Of a stretch of DNA of 64,000 nt, positions 54,215 to 64,000 are shown in pieces. The position numbers and the translations under genes were made by a program. Source of the stretch: RUG369 sp050949645 (GTDB taxonomy: Bacteria; Planctomycetota; Planctomycetia; Pirellulales; Thermoguttaceae); NCBI GenBank assembly GCA_050949645.1, contig JBMNGC010000001.1:2418001-2482000 (forward strand). Reading direction: 5' to 3'. The notes under the pieces were generated by a model. It did not search any database, was not told where the DNA came from, and saw only the letters and a program-made list of their open reading frames with translations. How positions within the stretch are numbered: position 1 is the stretch's first letter; the number at the start of each line of letters is the position of its first letter.

Positions 54215-55189
54215 CTAATAATTCGGAGTCGGCGCTCGGAATTCGGCGACGTCAATCCCTTTAAACCATTCGATCGTACGCTCAAGGCCCTCTTTGAGCT
54301 GAATTTTGGGCGTCCAGTTAAGCTTTTCCTTCGCAAGGGTCGCGTCGGGCTGACGTCGACAGGGATCGTCGACGGGCGACTCCTTGTAGACGAATTTCTC
54401 TTCCTTGCCGAGAAGACGCCAAATCAGCTTAGCAAGATCGAGGATTGTCAATTCATTCGGGTTGCCAAGATTGACGGGACCGATAAACCCTTCTTCATTC
54501 TCCATGAGTCGAACGAGTCCGTCGATCATGTCCGAATAGTAACAGAAGGATCGAGTTTGCGAGCCGTCGCCGAAAATAGTGATCGGTTCGTCGGCGAGCG
54601 CCTGGCGTATGAAATTGGAAACAACGCGTCCGTCGAAGGGATGCATCTTCGGACCGTACGTGTTGAAGATTCGTGCAATGCGAATCTTGACTTGATACAT
54701 CCGAGCGTAATCCATAAAGAGGGTTTCCGCGGCGCGCTTTCCCTCGTCGTAACACGCGCGCGGACCAAGCGTACTCACGGCGCCGCGGTAGTCTTCCTTC
54801 TGAGGATGGACTTCGGGGTCGCCGTAGACCTCGCTCGTAGAAGCCTGCAATATCGTCGCGCGACATTCGGTCGCCAATTCAAGGAGATTGATGGCGCCGA
54901 GAAGCGAGGTCTTCATGGTCTTGACGGGGTTGTATTGATAATGTCCTGGCGCGGCGGGACACGCAAGGTTGTAGATTTCGTCAACTTCAAGGGCAATAGG
55001 GACCGTAACGTCGTGTCGAATCAATTCGAAGTTTGGACGCCCCAGAAGATGCGCGACGTTCGACTTCTGACTTGTGAAGAAGTTGTCTAAACAAATAACG
55101 TCGTGCCCTCTTTTGATGAGCAGTTCGCATAGATGCGACCCTAAGAAACCGGCTCCCCCGGCGACCAAAACCCGCTTAATCTTAGCCAT
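54215..55189 (-). CDS. UDP-glucuronate decarboxylase / UDP-xylose synthase-like epimerase
   Basis: Short-chain NAD-dependent enzyme converting UDP-glucuronate to UDP-xylose, feeding surface glycans. 324 residues: GGAGFLGSHLCE for NAD binding, YNLACPAAPGHYQYNPVKT, catalytic STSEVYGDPEVHPQ and YDEGKRAAE (YxxxK), IFNTYGPKM, and RQPDATLAKEKLNWTPK near the end. These segments are typical of the UXS subgroup. It lies 44 bases before the HZS-alpha-like cytochrome start on the same strand. Confidence 0.93.
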   Translation of the reverse strand: MAKIKRVLVAGGAGFLGSHLCELLIKRGHDVICLDNFFTSQKSNVAHLLGRPNFELIRHDVTVPIALEVDEIYNLACPAAPGHYQYNPVKTMKTSLLGAINLLELATECRATILQASTSEVYGDPEVHPQKEDYRGAVSTLGPRACYDEGKRAAETLFMDYARMYQVKIRIARIFNTYGPKMHPFDGRVVSNFIRQALADEPITIFGDGSQTRSFCYYSDMIDGLVRLMENEEGFIGPVNLGNPNELTILDLAKLIWRLLGKEEKFVYKESPVDDPCRRQPDATLAKEKLNWTPKIQLKEGLERTIEWFKGIDVAEFRAPTPNY

Positions 55190-55291
55190 AACGCCCTCTA
55201 TTTTATCTCCAGACGCGCACGTTACGCGTCAATCACTCCTTTGATTATAACGAGAAGGATCTAAAAAATTAACAAGCGCGGTGAAAACAGC

Positions 55292-55332
55292 AAAAAAGAG
55301 GGACTCGGTCGCCAAACCAAATCCCTCTTTTT
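55292..55332 (-). terminator. intrinsic terminator after the giant surface protein gene
   Basis: 11-bp stem (aaaaagaggga / tccctcttttt) with an 18-base loop. The minus strand has TTTTT within and after the stem, and the plus strand ends in T5, so it may act both ways. Confidence 0.75.
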
Positions 55333-55389
55333 CTATACTTCTGCGATCAGGATTCGCGCGTCAACGCGAACCTGAACGAATCGTTATCA

Positions 55390-58300
55390 TCACTCGAAGA
55401 TTCCGATGACGAAGTTGTCGTCGAAGATCGCGTCGTCGAGTTCGACGTCTTCCACCGCCATTTCGGCGAAGAAGCTGTCGACCGCTTCGGCAGAGCTGTT
55501 GTCAACGAAGCGTTCGCCGCCAACGGATACCGGAGCGACTGCCGAGAAGACGTTCTCCGTGGCAACCGCCGTATCAAGCCTCGCGTCGGAGAGCGACGGG
55601 AGGTCGACAACGACCGCGCCGAGGTCGACGCCGGGCTGCGCGTCCACGAACAGGACCGGCGTGTAAACGCCCGGAACCTCGTAGATGTGCGACAGCGTCT
55701 GGCTCATGCTCAGGCCCGTGACGGAGGTGACTTCGGAACCGTCCTGCCAGTCAATCGCCCACCAAGCGTACGGCTCGGAGTTCGACTCGATCGTAACGTT
55801 GACGACGTAGTAATTACCGAACGTCGACTCGGTGTACGAAACGTTGTAGGACGGAACCGGCGCGACAATCTCGTGCTCAACGATTTCGGACCACTCCGAT
55901 TCGTTCTTCGTCGAGGAGCTGAGCGCCTTGATGCGCGCTTCAACGACGTCTCCGACGTTGAAATTCGCGCCTGTCAGCTCGCCGTAGGTTCCGGTCAGAG
56001 CGCCGGTGACGTTCCACTCAGTTTCGCCCTGGACGCGGTACTCAACGACGTATTCCTTCGCCGGATCGTCCGTCTCCCACGCGACGACAAGGTCGCCGGT
56101 CGTCGAAACGCCGATCGTCGTAATGACCGGAGTCGCGTAATCGGTCGCGCTCGGGTCGGCGACGGTGAACTCGAAGGACTTCTCAACGAACGCGCCGTCC
56201 TGGTCGATCGCGCGAACTATCGCGGAATAGTCGCCTGGGAGGAGCTCCGAATCGACCACGACCTTGTCGCCGTCGATCTTGAGCGCGCCGGTTTCGTCGA
56301 AGACGAGCTCGTAAGTAAACGTGTCGCCTTCGTCCGGATCGACCGCCTCAAGCGTCGCAACGAGATCGCCCGGCACGGAGTTGGCCGAAAGGTCGTCGGT
56401 CACGACGATCGTGATATCGGTCGGCGCCGCGTTGCCTTGGTCTTCGTAAGCGCCCATGTCGACCGCTTTGCCAACGACGCGCGCGTCGCCGGCATGGTCG
56501 GTCGTCAGCGCGCCGCGATCGCCGCGAGCGTATGGCGTGTAACCCGCGTCGATAAGCGTCGAGACCTTCGAGAGCGAAAGGTTCCAATCGTTCCAGGCGC
56601 CCAGGACGTTGTCGGCGGTCGGAGCGGTGAAATCCTTGAAGTTCGGATCGACCGACTTAACGCCGACTCCAGAAATCGCAACGTTGGAGCTTCCAATGTT
56701 GGAGTATCTGAAGTTTGCGGCGCTCGTGCTGAGTATCGGGCTAAAGAAGACGTCTTCCGCCGAGGAAGCGACGTTGCCGTAAACGATCGAGTTCGTAACG
56801 TTCAGGAGATGGTTCGCCCAGACTCCCGCGCCGACCTCGCGCGCTACGTTACCCGCTACCGTGCAGTTGACAAGGTTGATCGCCATGTCCGTTTCGCTCG
56901 TGAGCAGGTCCGTCGCGTTGATCTGCGCGTAAACGCCCGCGCCGCTCGCCGCAAGGTTGCCGATAATCGTCGAGTTGACGATCGTCGCGTCGGAGTAGGA
57001 TCCGACGCCGCCGCCGTAGTAGCGCGCGGAGTTGCCGGCAATCGTCGTGTCTTCAATGTAGAGGAACCCGCGGTTGTAGACGCCGCCGTAGTAGTTCGCC
57101 GTGTTGTTGGTGATCGTGGAACCGACCACGCGCATCGTACCGGCGTTGTAGACGCCGCCGCCGTAGGACGCCGTGTTGCCGTCGACCGTGACGTTGTTGA
57201 GAGTCAGCGTCGCATAGTTGCAGACGCCGCCGCCAACGTAGTTCGGGTCGTCGAGCTGCGTCGGATTAACGAAGTACCCTCCGGTAATCTTTATGTTCTC
57301 GATCTCGACGTTAGCGTTCTGGCCTTCCGTCGTCGTTCCAACGGCAATGACCGAACCGTTGTAACCGTTCGTCGTCACGGTGACGATCTCTCCGGTTTCG
57401 GTAACGATCTTAATGCTGTCGTTAATCTCTAACGTCGAGCGCAGAACGATATCGGTTACGTCGGACGAGATGGTGACGGTATCGAGTCCGAGTCGTTTCG
57501 CGTAATCGATCGCTTCGCGGAGCGAGACCTCGCCGTCGGTGAGGTCGTAAACGTCCTCGCCAGTCGTCACGATCGCGGAGGGTTCTTCGAATGGGAATTC
57601 GAAGGCGCCCATGTCGATCGCGTCGAGGTTCGAGCAGATCCGCGGATTGCCGGCGAAGTCCGTTTCGAGCGTGTAAGAGCCCGTCGCGTCGAGCGCCCAG
57701 GCGCTTGCGCCGCTGTTAACGGCGGGAGAATCGCTGTTGAGCGACAACACGATCTCGTCCGCGTTGGTCAACGCGCCGTCCTCGAAGACCGGCGCGGTCA
57801 CGAAGCCCGCGAAGCCCGTCTTCGACTGGATCATCGTCGGTTGCGCGGCGCCTACCACCGTTCCGAGGAGCGAGTAGTAGACCTTCGCAGGCCTCGTCGA
57901 GTAGAGGTCGAAGCCCGTCTCCGCGTAGTTATCCGCGATGATCGAGTTGTAGATCGAGACCGCGCCTGTCGCGTTGACGCCGCCGCCGACTTCAGCGAGG
58001 TTGCCGCCGATCGTCGTGCTGCGTATCTTGAGCGCGCCGGCCGTCGCGAATGCGCCGCCGTTAACGCCCGCGCTGTTCTTCCAGACAAGCGAGTTGGAAA
58101 TGCTCGTCGAGGAGCCCACGCCCCCGTTGACCGCGCCGCCGTCGACCGTAGCGACGTTCGATTCAAAGTTCGTCGTCGTCGCGTTGAACGTACTCGCGTT
58201 GTAAACCGCGCCGCCGTTATTCGCGAGGTTGCTCGCGAAGGACGCGCCCGTGAGCGTCGTGCGACCGCCCGCGCCGTTGTAGAGCGCGCCGCCGTCGCCG

Positions 58301-61300
58301 GTTGCGGTGTTCCCGTCGAACGTGACCGGGAAGTCGGCGTTGAACGTTCCAAGGTTATAGAACGCTCCGCCGTCTTCGGTCGAGCTGTTCTTCTGGAAGC
58401 TCGAAGCGCCGTCGACCGTCACGAGAGATCGCGCTGCGTTATAAAGCGCGCCGCCCTTGGTCGCCGTGTTGTTCGAGAAGGTTGCGCCGTCGAGCGAAAC
58501 GGTGTAAGTCGAGTTCGCCGACGACTGGCTATTATAGACCGCGCCGCCGTAACCGTTCGCCGAGTTACCGGTGAGCTCCGTGTTCGTGAGCGTGAGTTGA
58601 CCGTAGTTGTCAATCGCGCCCGCGTCGAAGAACGCTTCGTTGCCCGAGAACGTCGTTCCAACAAAGGACGCCGTTCCCTGGTAGTTCACGACCGCGCCGC
58701 CATACTCCGCAGTGTTCGTCTCGAACGTCGAATCGACAACGTTGAGCGTTCCGGCGTTGTAGATCGCGCCGGCGCGATCAGTCGCGACGTTATCGGTGAA
58801 GTTGGCGCCGGTGAGCGTCGCGTAACCGACGTTGTAGAGCGCGCCGATAACGGCTTCGTTGCTCGTGAAGTCAGCCTGACTGAGTTCGATCGTTCCAGCG
58901 TTGTAGATCGCCGCGCCATTCACGCCCGAGTTTGCAGTGAAGCTCAGGTTGACGCCTTCGATCGACGCGTCAGGCGCGTTGTAGATCGCCGCGCCGTCCG
59001 TCGCTGTATTCGAGTCGAACGACATGCCAAGGAGGGTCAAACCAGTCGAGGCGTTGTAGATCGCCGCGCCCTTGTCGGCGTCAGCGTTCGTAACGGTCAG
59101 ACCGGAGATAACGACGTTGTCGCCGTGCGCGACCATGAAGGCGCGTCCTTCATTCGCGTCGATCGTGATCGACGAGCCGTCGCCGAGAATCTCCATGTTG
59201 CGGTCGATCGTCAGTTCGCCGTCCTCAAGAACGATGGTAGCGCCTTCGACGTTCTCAGCGAAGGTAATCGCGGAACCGTAGTACTCCGCAAGATTCACGG
59301 AGCGGTCGCCGTTAAAGGTCACAGAGCTACCGTCGGTCAGCGGATACTCGACGTCGGACTGGAGCTCAATCGTCTCGCCTTCCTCGTCGACGTAAGTAAT
59401 CGCGCCGTCGTTGTAGGTAACGACCGTGCCTTCGGCGATTCCGAGTTCCTCGAACGCGGCAAGCGTAAACGTGTCGCCGTTCGTGAGCGGACGAGTTGCC
59501 GTCAAGACGGTCTCGCCTGTCGGGCTCACGCGACTGATCGCTTCGCGCAACGACGTCACGCCGTCGTAACGGTCCACGACGTCTTCCGCCGTGGTCACGA
59601 CGAGCGTCGGTCTCTCGGAGACGGAGAAGGTCGTCGAGTAGACGTTGTTGTCTTCGTTCAGTTCCGGAATATCCGCTTCGGTATCGAGCGTGATCGTAAT
59701 CGCGTAATGGCCGGCGTCAAAGGTTCCGAGGTTCCAGGAGTCGGAGAAGAGTTCGCCGGTCGCAAGCCACTGATCCTGCGGCAGGAAGCCGTTGACCTCT
59801 TCGCCGTAGGTCTGCGTGTACGTCTTTTCGGTTCCTTCGACCGCTTCGCCATTCTCGTCAACCTTCGCGACCGTAATCGTGTAGGTGAAGGAGTTCAGGA
59901 GCGTCGCGGGTCCAAAGTTGCCAAAGACGTATTCGAAGCAGACGTCCCAACCTTCGACAAACTCGCCGAGGTCTTCGCCTGAGAGACTCGCATACCATCC
60001 GGTGAGCGCCGGACGATCTTCCGGGAAGGTCAGATCGGACGCAACGACCGTCTGATATTCGACCGCGCCCATATCGACGGCGTAAATCTCGCCGTCCTGC
60101 TCGACGCCAACGATTCGAGGATTGCCGTAGACGTCGTATTCAATCGCCGTGCCGTCCGAATAGACAGCCTGTGCGTTGGAGCCCGTATTGATCGCCGGGG
60201 ACGCGGCCGTCAGCGCATATTCTTCGCCAAACGCCGGATCAACCGGTCGATCGTTCGTTCCGACGAAGGAGTTCTCGACAGTCAGCGCGTCGGAATCGGC
60301 GACAATATTTTCACCGTTCCCGATGAGGCTGTGGGACGCCGTCACTGTCGCGCCGTTAAAGAGCGCGAAGTCGACGCCGTTCGTCGCCTTGTTCGTCGCG
60401 ACGATCGTATTCGCAAGCTCAACCGAGGTGCGTTCGGCGTAGATACCGCCGCCGAGATTGGCAGTGTTGTCGGCGACCGTAACGTTGCCAAGATGAACGA
60501 CCGCGGTTCCATTTTCGCCGCCGTATACGTAGATACCGCCGCCTCGCGTCCCTTTGTTGTCGACGATCAGCGTGTTAACGACGTCGAGCGCGCCCGCGTC
60601 GCGCGCAACCGTAAAGGCGATGGCGCCGCCGTTGCGCTCCGCAACGTTGTGTTGGAAGATCGCGTTGGCGATCTTCGCGTCAGCGTTCAGGACGAAGAGC
60701 GCGCCGCCGTTGAGGGCAGACTTGTTGGAAATAAAGCTGGTCCCGTCGATGTTGAGCGAACCAAGCGAGACGATCGCGCCGCCGAAGAACGCCGCTTCGT
60801 TGTGCATGACGCGACCGCCGTTCAGCGTAAGGTTTCCGGCGTTGTAGATCGCGCCGGCGAGTCCTTCGCGGAGAACCCCGCCGGGTTCGAGCGTGCCTTC
60901 CTCGATCGCTTTGTTGCCAAGAATCAAGGAATTCGAGACCGTGAGCGTACCGTAGTTCAGGATCGCGCCGCCCGCTACTGCAGAACCGTTCCTCATGTTG
61001 AGGGAAGTGATTTCAGCGGTAGTGTTCGCATTGACCGTGAAGCTACGGGACTGACCCGCTCCGTCGACTGTAATGCGCGGCGTGCCCTGAGAACCTGTCG
61101 CGTCAATCGTCAGGTCCTTGGCGATCGTGATCTCCGTTCCGTCGAGCGTGATGACGGCGTCGTTAGCGCGGAGTTCGTCGGAGAACGTGATTTCGTTGCC
61201 GACGTTGACCACGACGGTCGCCGAACCGTCCTCGTTCAAGGTAACCTTACTTCCGTCCCAGGCGGTGACTTCGCCGGTGATCTGACGCGTCTCCACGCTC

Positions 61301-64000
61301 ATTTCGAGAATGGCGCCGTCGAGAAGTTCGATCGAGTCGCCCGCGGCAAAGGGCGTGACGGCTCCGTCGACGTCCTCGCTGACGAACGCGGCGCCGACCC
61401 AAGTGAGCGTGACGCCATCAACGCCGATTCGGTCTCCCGCCTTGAGGAGAACAATCGAGCCGTCGGAGCAGATGATCGCGCCGTTCTTGTACGCGCCGAT
61501 CAATTCTCCACCTTCGAGCGAGATCATAGCGCCTTCCTCAATAGGAGTCGCGACGCCATTCGCGTCGACCGCAACGAAGTCTCGATAGGTGAGGAACTGA
61601 ATCTCGTAGGGGATCGCGTCGCCGACGAGTTCGCTGAGGAGCTGTAGCGAGCCGTCTGGCGATTCGACGACGTCGACGTAAACGCCAATGTCGGAGTCGG
61701 AATAAGGCTCGCCGATATTGTCGAGGTACTCAATCATGGACGTCTGCTTGACGACGTATTCAGCGCCGTAGGCGTCCGTGATGATCAACGAGGAGGACGG
61801 GTCCGTCTTCTCGTACCGAGCGGTCGTGCCGTCGGGATACGTGAAGGTCGCCGTCTGCGCGTTGTAGGTCACGTACGTGTTGCGATACCCGAAGGTCTCG
61901 CCGTCGATAACGTCATGCGAATCCTCGCCGATCGTAACAATGTTGTAATCCGCGGTCGCTTCGCCGTCGACAACCGTGATTGGCTTGTGGTTCTCGTCGA
62001 CGTAATCTCCCGAGTCGATCAGGGTTCGGTAGGTGTACGTGGACGGACCGCAGTAGACTTCGACCGCTTCCCTGAGCGTGATCTTGTCGTCGAGAGGATT
62101 GTACTCGCCGTCTTCGGCGGAGTTCACGACGACGCTCGGCGCCTCGTGAACCTCGAAGGAGACGGTGTGGACGTTGTTCGGATCAGCCTCGGAACCGTCT
62201 TCTTCGCCGTATTCGACGATCTCGTTACCGGAGTCGAGCGTAATGACGAGCGTGTAGACGCCGACGGGCAGTTTGCCGAGGTTCTGGCGCGCGTAAGTGG
62301 CCGTCTCGCCCGGCTGGATCCAATCGGCTTCCCTGAGCCAATCGAAGTAATCGGAGCCCTTCGCATAACGCTGAACGACCGTCTGGCTATAATTCTCCCC
62401 GGTCGCGGTAACGCCCTCGACCGTGAAGGTAACGTTGAACTTGTCGACGACCGCATGATCGCCAACGTTAACCATCGAGAAGTCGAGTACGACGTTCTGT
62501 CCGGCATAGTAGAAATCGTTCTCGACGCCATTGAGCGTACTGTACCAGAATTCGACCGGCTCCTCGCCAAAGGTAAGGTCGGGAGCGGTAATCGTCTGGT
62601 ATTCGTAAGCGCCCAGGTCGATCGCAAAGATTTTTCCGTCGACCGCGAGACCGACGTATCGATCGTTGCCAACCAGGTCGTAGTCGCCGACAGTCGCCGC
62701 GAGTTCGTTGGAACCGCCGTTGATGATCGGCGAGGTCGCCTGGAGCGTGAAGTCGCCGTTCTCCGCGTCGACGAAGAGCGGATCGACTCCAATGAAGGAA
62801 CGATATTCTTCGACGAGCCAGCTTTCGCCAAACGCGTTCTCGCCCGTCGACTCATAATTCTGGATGAGCGAGTTACGAAGCGTGATATTGGAACCGTCAA
62901 GCGCGTAGATCTCGACGCCCAGGGCCTCTTCCACGACTTCGCCCTCTTCGCCGTCCTCGCCCTCGTCCACTTTCGTAATGGAGTTGCCTGCGAGGATGCT
63001 GTTATCGATCGTCGCGCTGCTTTCAATGTAAAGCGCGCCGCCGTTGGCCGCCGTATTACCTGCGACCGTAACGTTGAGTAGCGTGAGCTCTGTCGCGAAG
63101 ATCGCGCCCGCATTGCCGGTCGCGCTGTTGTTCGCCACCAGCGAGTTAACGATCTGGGCGATCTTCGCTCTGATGGCGCCCGCGTCGCCGCCGGCCGTGT
63201 TGTTCGTGATCGTCGCGTTCTTAAGGAAAATGGTTCCGTTGGTCGTTTCCAACGCGCCGACAGAGGCGGTTGCGCTGTTGCCAGTGATCGTCGCCGCGCC
63301 GTCAATCGTCAGGTTGCCCGTCGTCTTGATCGCGCCGACGTTACCGCCAGCCGAGTTATCTGAAATCGTCGCGGCGCCGGCGATGGCGACGGAGCCCGCG
63401 TAGACCGCGCCAACGTCGTTGTTCGCCGTATTGTTCGTGATCGTTGCGTCGCCGCCAACGAGCATCACGCCGCCAACGTACGCCGCGCCGAAGTCTGCGC
63501 CGTCGTGGGTAACTTCGGTCGTACTCTCCGTCGTTTCCTCGGAGACAAGCTCGCCTTCTTCGTCGTAGACGCGAGTAATCGTCGTCGTTTCAACCGTTGT
63601 CGAGCCTGTCGCAGCGTTCTTATCGAGGAGCAGGTCGCCAGTAACGTCGAACTTATTCTGAACGTACAGAGCGCCGATCGTCGCCGCTTCGTTCTCGGTA
63701 ATCGTCGCGTTTCCAACAATCTTGACGCTGCCGTTCGCAACGTGCATCACGCCGGTCTTACCGACGACGACCGTCGTTGTCGTCGTCGTCTCGACGTTAC
63801 CAGACTCGTCGGTCGTGGTCTCCGTCGTGACGTTCGCAACGGCCGCCGCTTTGTTGTTCGTCGCCGTGAGATCGCCGTAGAGGACGAAGGATCCTGCGCG
63901 CATGTAAATCGCGCCATAGTCGACGCCAGCTTCGTTACCGACTATCGTCGCCGTAACAGGAGCGTCTGCCGTCCCGATCGTCATACCGAGCGCGGAGATC
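55390..64000 (-). CDS. giant beta-helix surface protein, N-terminus beyond the window
   Basis: At least 2869 residues; the frame is still open at the right edge (an internal ATG at 63984 is not the start). It is built of large modules. Runs of polymorphic right-handed beta-helix repeats (NTATDGAAIYNAPDASI, GGAVYNSQSSAN, GGGVYNAGTMRVVGSTITNN) end in DMGAYE-type caps (DLGAYEYQ, DMGAVEYQ, DMGAFEFP, DMGAYEDQ), as in choice-of-anchor Q domains. Three SLREAI-like segments (near 62070, 59540 and 57520) are typical of CSLREA proteins, and CARDB-like segments lie between. The C-terminal 600 residues hold cadherin-like, fibronectin-III-like and PKD-like domains. The last 30 residues are acidic and aromatic (FFAEMAVEDVELDDAIFDDN). 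Probably a secreted adhesin or cell-surface protein. Confidence 0.9.
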   Translation of the reverse strand, partial: ISALGMTIGTADAPVTATIVGNEAGVDYGAIYMRAGSFVLYGDLTATNNKAAAVANVTTETTTDESGNVETTTTTTVVVGKTGVMHVANGSVKIVGNATITENEAATIGALYVQNKFDVTGDLLLDKNAATGSTTVETTTITRVYDEEGELVSEETTESTTEVTHDGADFGAAYVGGVMLVGGDATITNNTANNDVGAVYAGSVAIAGAATISDNSAGGNVGAIKTTGNLTIDGAATITGNSATASVGALETTNGTIFLKNATITNNTAGGDAGAIRAKIAQIVNSLVANNSATGNAGAIFATELTLLNVTVAGNTAANGGALYIESSATIDNSILAGNSITKVDEGEDGEEGEVVEEALGVEIYALDGSNITLRNSLIQNYESTGENAFGESWLVEEYRSFIGVDPLFVDAENGDFTLQATSPIINGGSNELAATVGDYDLVGNDRYVGLAVDGKIFAIDLGAYEYQTITAPDLTFGEEPVEFWYSTLNGVENDFYYAGQNVVLDFSMVNVGDHAVVDKFNVTFTVEGVTATGENYSQTVVQRYAKGSDYFDWLREADWIQPGETATYARQNLGKLPVGVYTLVITLDSGNEIVEYGEEDGSEADPNNVHTVSFEVHEAPSVVVNSAEDGEYNPLDDKITLREAVEVYCGPSTYTYRTLIDSGDYVDENHKPITVVDGEATADYNIVTIGEDSHDVIDGETFGYRNTYVTYNAQTATFTYPDGTTARYEKTDPSSSLIITDAYGAEYVVKQTSMIEYLDNIGEPYSDSDIGVYVDVVESPDGSLQLLSELVGDAIPYEIQFLTYRDFVAVDANGVATPIEEGAMISLEGGELIGAYKNGAIICSDGSIVLLKAGDRIGVDGVTLTWVGAAFVSEDVDGAVTPFAAGDSIELLDGAILEMSVETRQITGEVTAWDGSKVTLNEDGSATVVVNVGNEITFSDELRANDAVITLDGTEITIAKDLTIDATGSQGTPRITVDGAGQSRSFTVNANTTAEITSLNMRNGSAVAGGAILNYGTLTVSNSLILGNKAIEEGTLEPGGVLREGLAGAIYNAGNLTLNGGRVMHNEAAFFGGAIVSLGSLNIDGTSFISNKSALNGGALFVLNADAKIANAIFQHNVAERNGGAIAFTVARDAGALDVVNTLIVDNKGTRGGGIYVYGGENGTAVVHLGNVTVADNTANLGGGIYAERTSVELANTIVATNKATNGVDFALFNGATVTASHSLIGNGENIVADSDALTVENSFVGTNDRPVDPAFGEEYALTAASPAINTGSNAQAVYSDGTAIEYDVYGNPRIVGVEQDGEIYAVDMGAVEYQTVVASDLTFPEDRPALTGWYASLSGEDLGEFVEGWDVCFEYVFGNFGPATLLNSFTYTITVAKVDENGEAVEGTEKTYTQTYGEEVNGFLPQDQWLATGELFSDSWNLGTFDAGHYAITITLDTEADIPELNEDNNVYSTTFSVSERPTLVVTTAEDVVDRYDGVTSLREAISRVSPTGETVLTATRPLTNGDTFTLAAFEELGIAEGTVVTYNDGAITYVDEEGETIELQSDVEYPLTDGSSVTFNGDRSVNLAEYYGSAITFAENVEGATIVLEDGELTIDRNMEILGDGSSITIDANEGRAFMVAHGDNVVISGLTVTNADADKGAAIYNASTGLTLLGMSFDSNTATDGAAIYNAPDASIEGVNLSFTANSGVNGAAIYNAGTIELSQADFTSNEAVIGALYNVGYATLTGANFTDNVATDRAGAIYNAGTLNVVDSTFETNTAEYGGAVVNYQGTASFVGTTFSGNEAFFDAGAIDNYGQLTLTNTELTGNSANGYGGAVYNSQSSANSTYTVSLDGATFSNNTATKGGALYNAARSLVTVDGASSFQKNSSTEDGGAFYNLGTFNADFPVTFDGNTATGDGGALYNGAGGRTTLTGASFASNLANNGGAVYNASTFNATTTNFESNVATVDGGAVNGGVGSSTSISNSLVWKNSAGVNGGAFATAGALKIRSTTIGGNLAEVGGGVNATGAVSIYNSIIADNYAETGFDLYSTRPAKVYYSLLGTVVGAAQPTMIQSKTGFAGFVTAPVFEDGALTNADEIVLSLNSDSPAVNSGASAWALDATGSYTLETDFAGNPRICSNLDAIDMGAFEFPFEEPSAIVTTGEDVYDLTDGEVSLREAIDYAKRLGLDTVTISSDVTDIVLRSTLEINDSIKIVTETGEIVTVTTNGYNGSVIAVGTTTEGQNANVEIENIKITGGYFVNPTQLDDPNYVGGGVCNYATLTLNNVTVDGNTASYGGGVYNAGTMRVVGSTITNNTANYYGGVYNRGFLYIEDTTIAGNSARYYGGGVGSYSDATIVNSTIIGNLAASGAGVYAQINATDLLTSETDMAINLVNCTVAGNVAREVGAGVWANHLLNVTNSIVYGNVASSAEDVFFSPILSTSAANFRYSNIGSSNVAISGVGVKSVDPNFKDFTAPTADNVLGAWNDWNLSLSKVSTLIDAGYTPYARGDRGALTTDHAGDARVVGKAVDMGAYEDQGNAAPTDITIVVTDDLSANSVPGDLVATLEAVDPDEGDTFTYELVFDETGALKIDGDKVVVDSELLPGDYSAIVRAIDQDGAFVEKSFEFTVADPSATDYATPVITTIGVSTTGDLVVAWETDDPAKEYVVEYRVQGETEWNVTGALTGTYGELTGANFNVGDVVEARIKALSSSTKNESEWSEIVEHEIVAPVPSYNVSYTESTFGNYYVVNVTIESNSEPYAWWAIDWQDGSEVTSVTGLSMSQTLSHIYEVPGVYTPVLFVDAQPGVDLGAVVVDLPSLSDARLDTAVATENVFSAVAPVSVGGERFVDNSSAEAVDSFFAEMAVEDVELDDAIFDDNFVIGIFE

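Noticed and set aside
57841..59982. 713-codon open frame antisense to the giant protein
   Set aside because: Arg/Val-rich mirror of the beta-helix repeats with no start signal or recognisable domain.

Overview
The window reads as chromosomal DNA of a planctomycete (PVC group), with composition and gene families like those of gut or rumen Thermoguttaceae/Pirellulales; the lineage is inferred from content alone. Supporting signs are two DUF1559 prepilin-like proteins (H-X9-DG motif), a YTV-repeat cell-wall protein, a hydrazine-synthase-alpha-like c-type cytochrome, very large beta-helix surface proteins, an OstA/LptC-like envelope protein, and GC-rich coding sequence with long antisense open frames. 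No phage, transposase, CRISPR array or rRNA was seen.

Layout. 1-913 is the 3' part of a DUF1559 gene. 1106-15060 is a long run of minus-strand genes, listed from high to low coordinate: a beta-barrel-like outer-membrane protein, rsmE, an ExbD-type protein, a helical-repeat secreted protein, serS, a small two-helix membrane protein, and a ResB/CcsA cytochrome c maturation system. The two halves of that system are separated only by a 9-bp tandem-repeat tract with apparent frameshifts. 15682-17466 is rpsA (six S1 domains) with its own promoter and a long leader. 17699-19372 holds a DUF1559 gene and a small lipoprotein. A tRNA-Arg, a beta-helix secreted protein, a Gln-rich secreted protein and a membrane/helical protein follow (19596-26858). 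26872-30223 is an AT-richer stretch of unknown genes, including a zinc-ribbon protein and a small frameshifted gene.

30818-34099 is a housekeeping operon on the minus strand (86-aa protein, folE, polyprenyl synthase, lysA). Then come infA, a FlgI-like lipoprotein, pfk, an aspartate aminotransferase, queF, a parA-type ATPase, and the YTV protein. 44401-46337 holds a DUF89-type phosphatase, a tRNA-Gly and rex. 46366-55189 is a minus-strand series: UDP-xylose synthase-like epimerase, a tri-CxxCH HZS-alpha-like cytochrome, ribokinase, and a very large OstA/LptC-like protein. 55390-64000 is the C-terminal part of a giant beta-helix surface protein that continues past the window edge.

Functional links. 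Heme attachment by ResB/CcsA would be needed for the tri-CxxCH protein at 51012-54170. The envelope theme (YTV protein, beta-helix proteins, OstA-like, OMP, prepilin-like DUF1559) dominates the non-housekeeping content. The observations most worth checking are the split ResB-CcsA fusion at the repeat tract, the tri-heme HZS-alpha-like protein, the T-run frameshift at 30113-30116, the GGNGS variant in phosphofructokinase, and the FlgI-like lipoprotein without flagellar neighbours.
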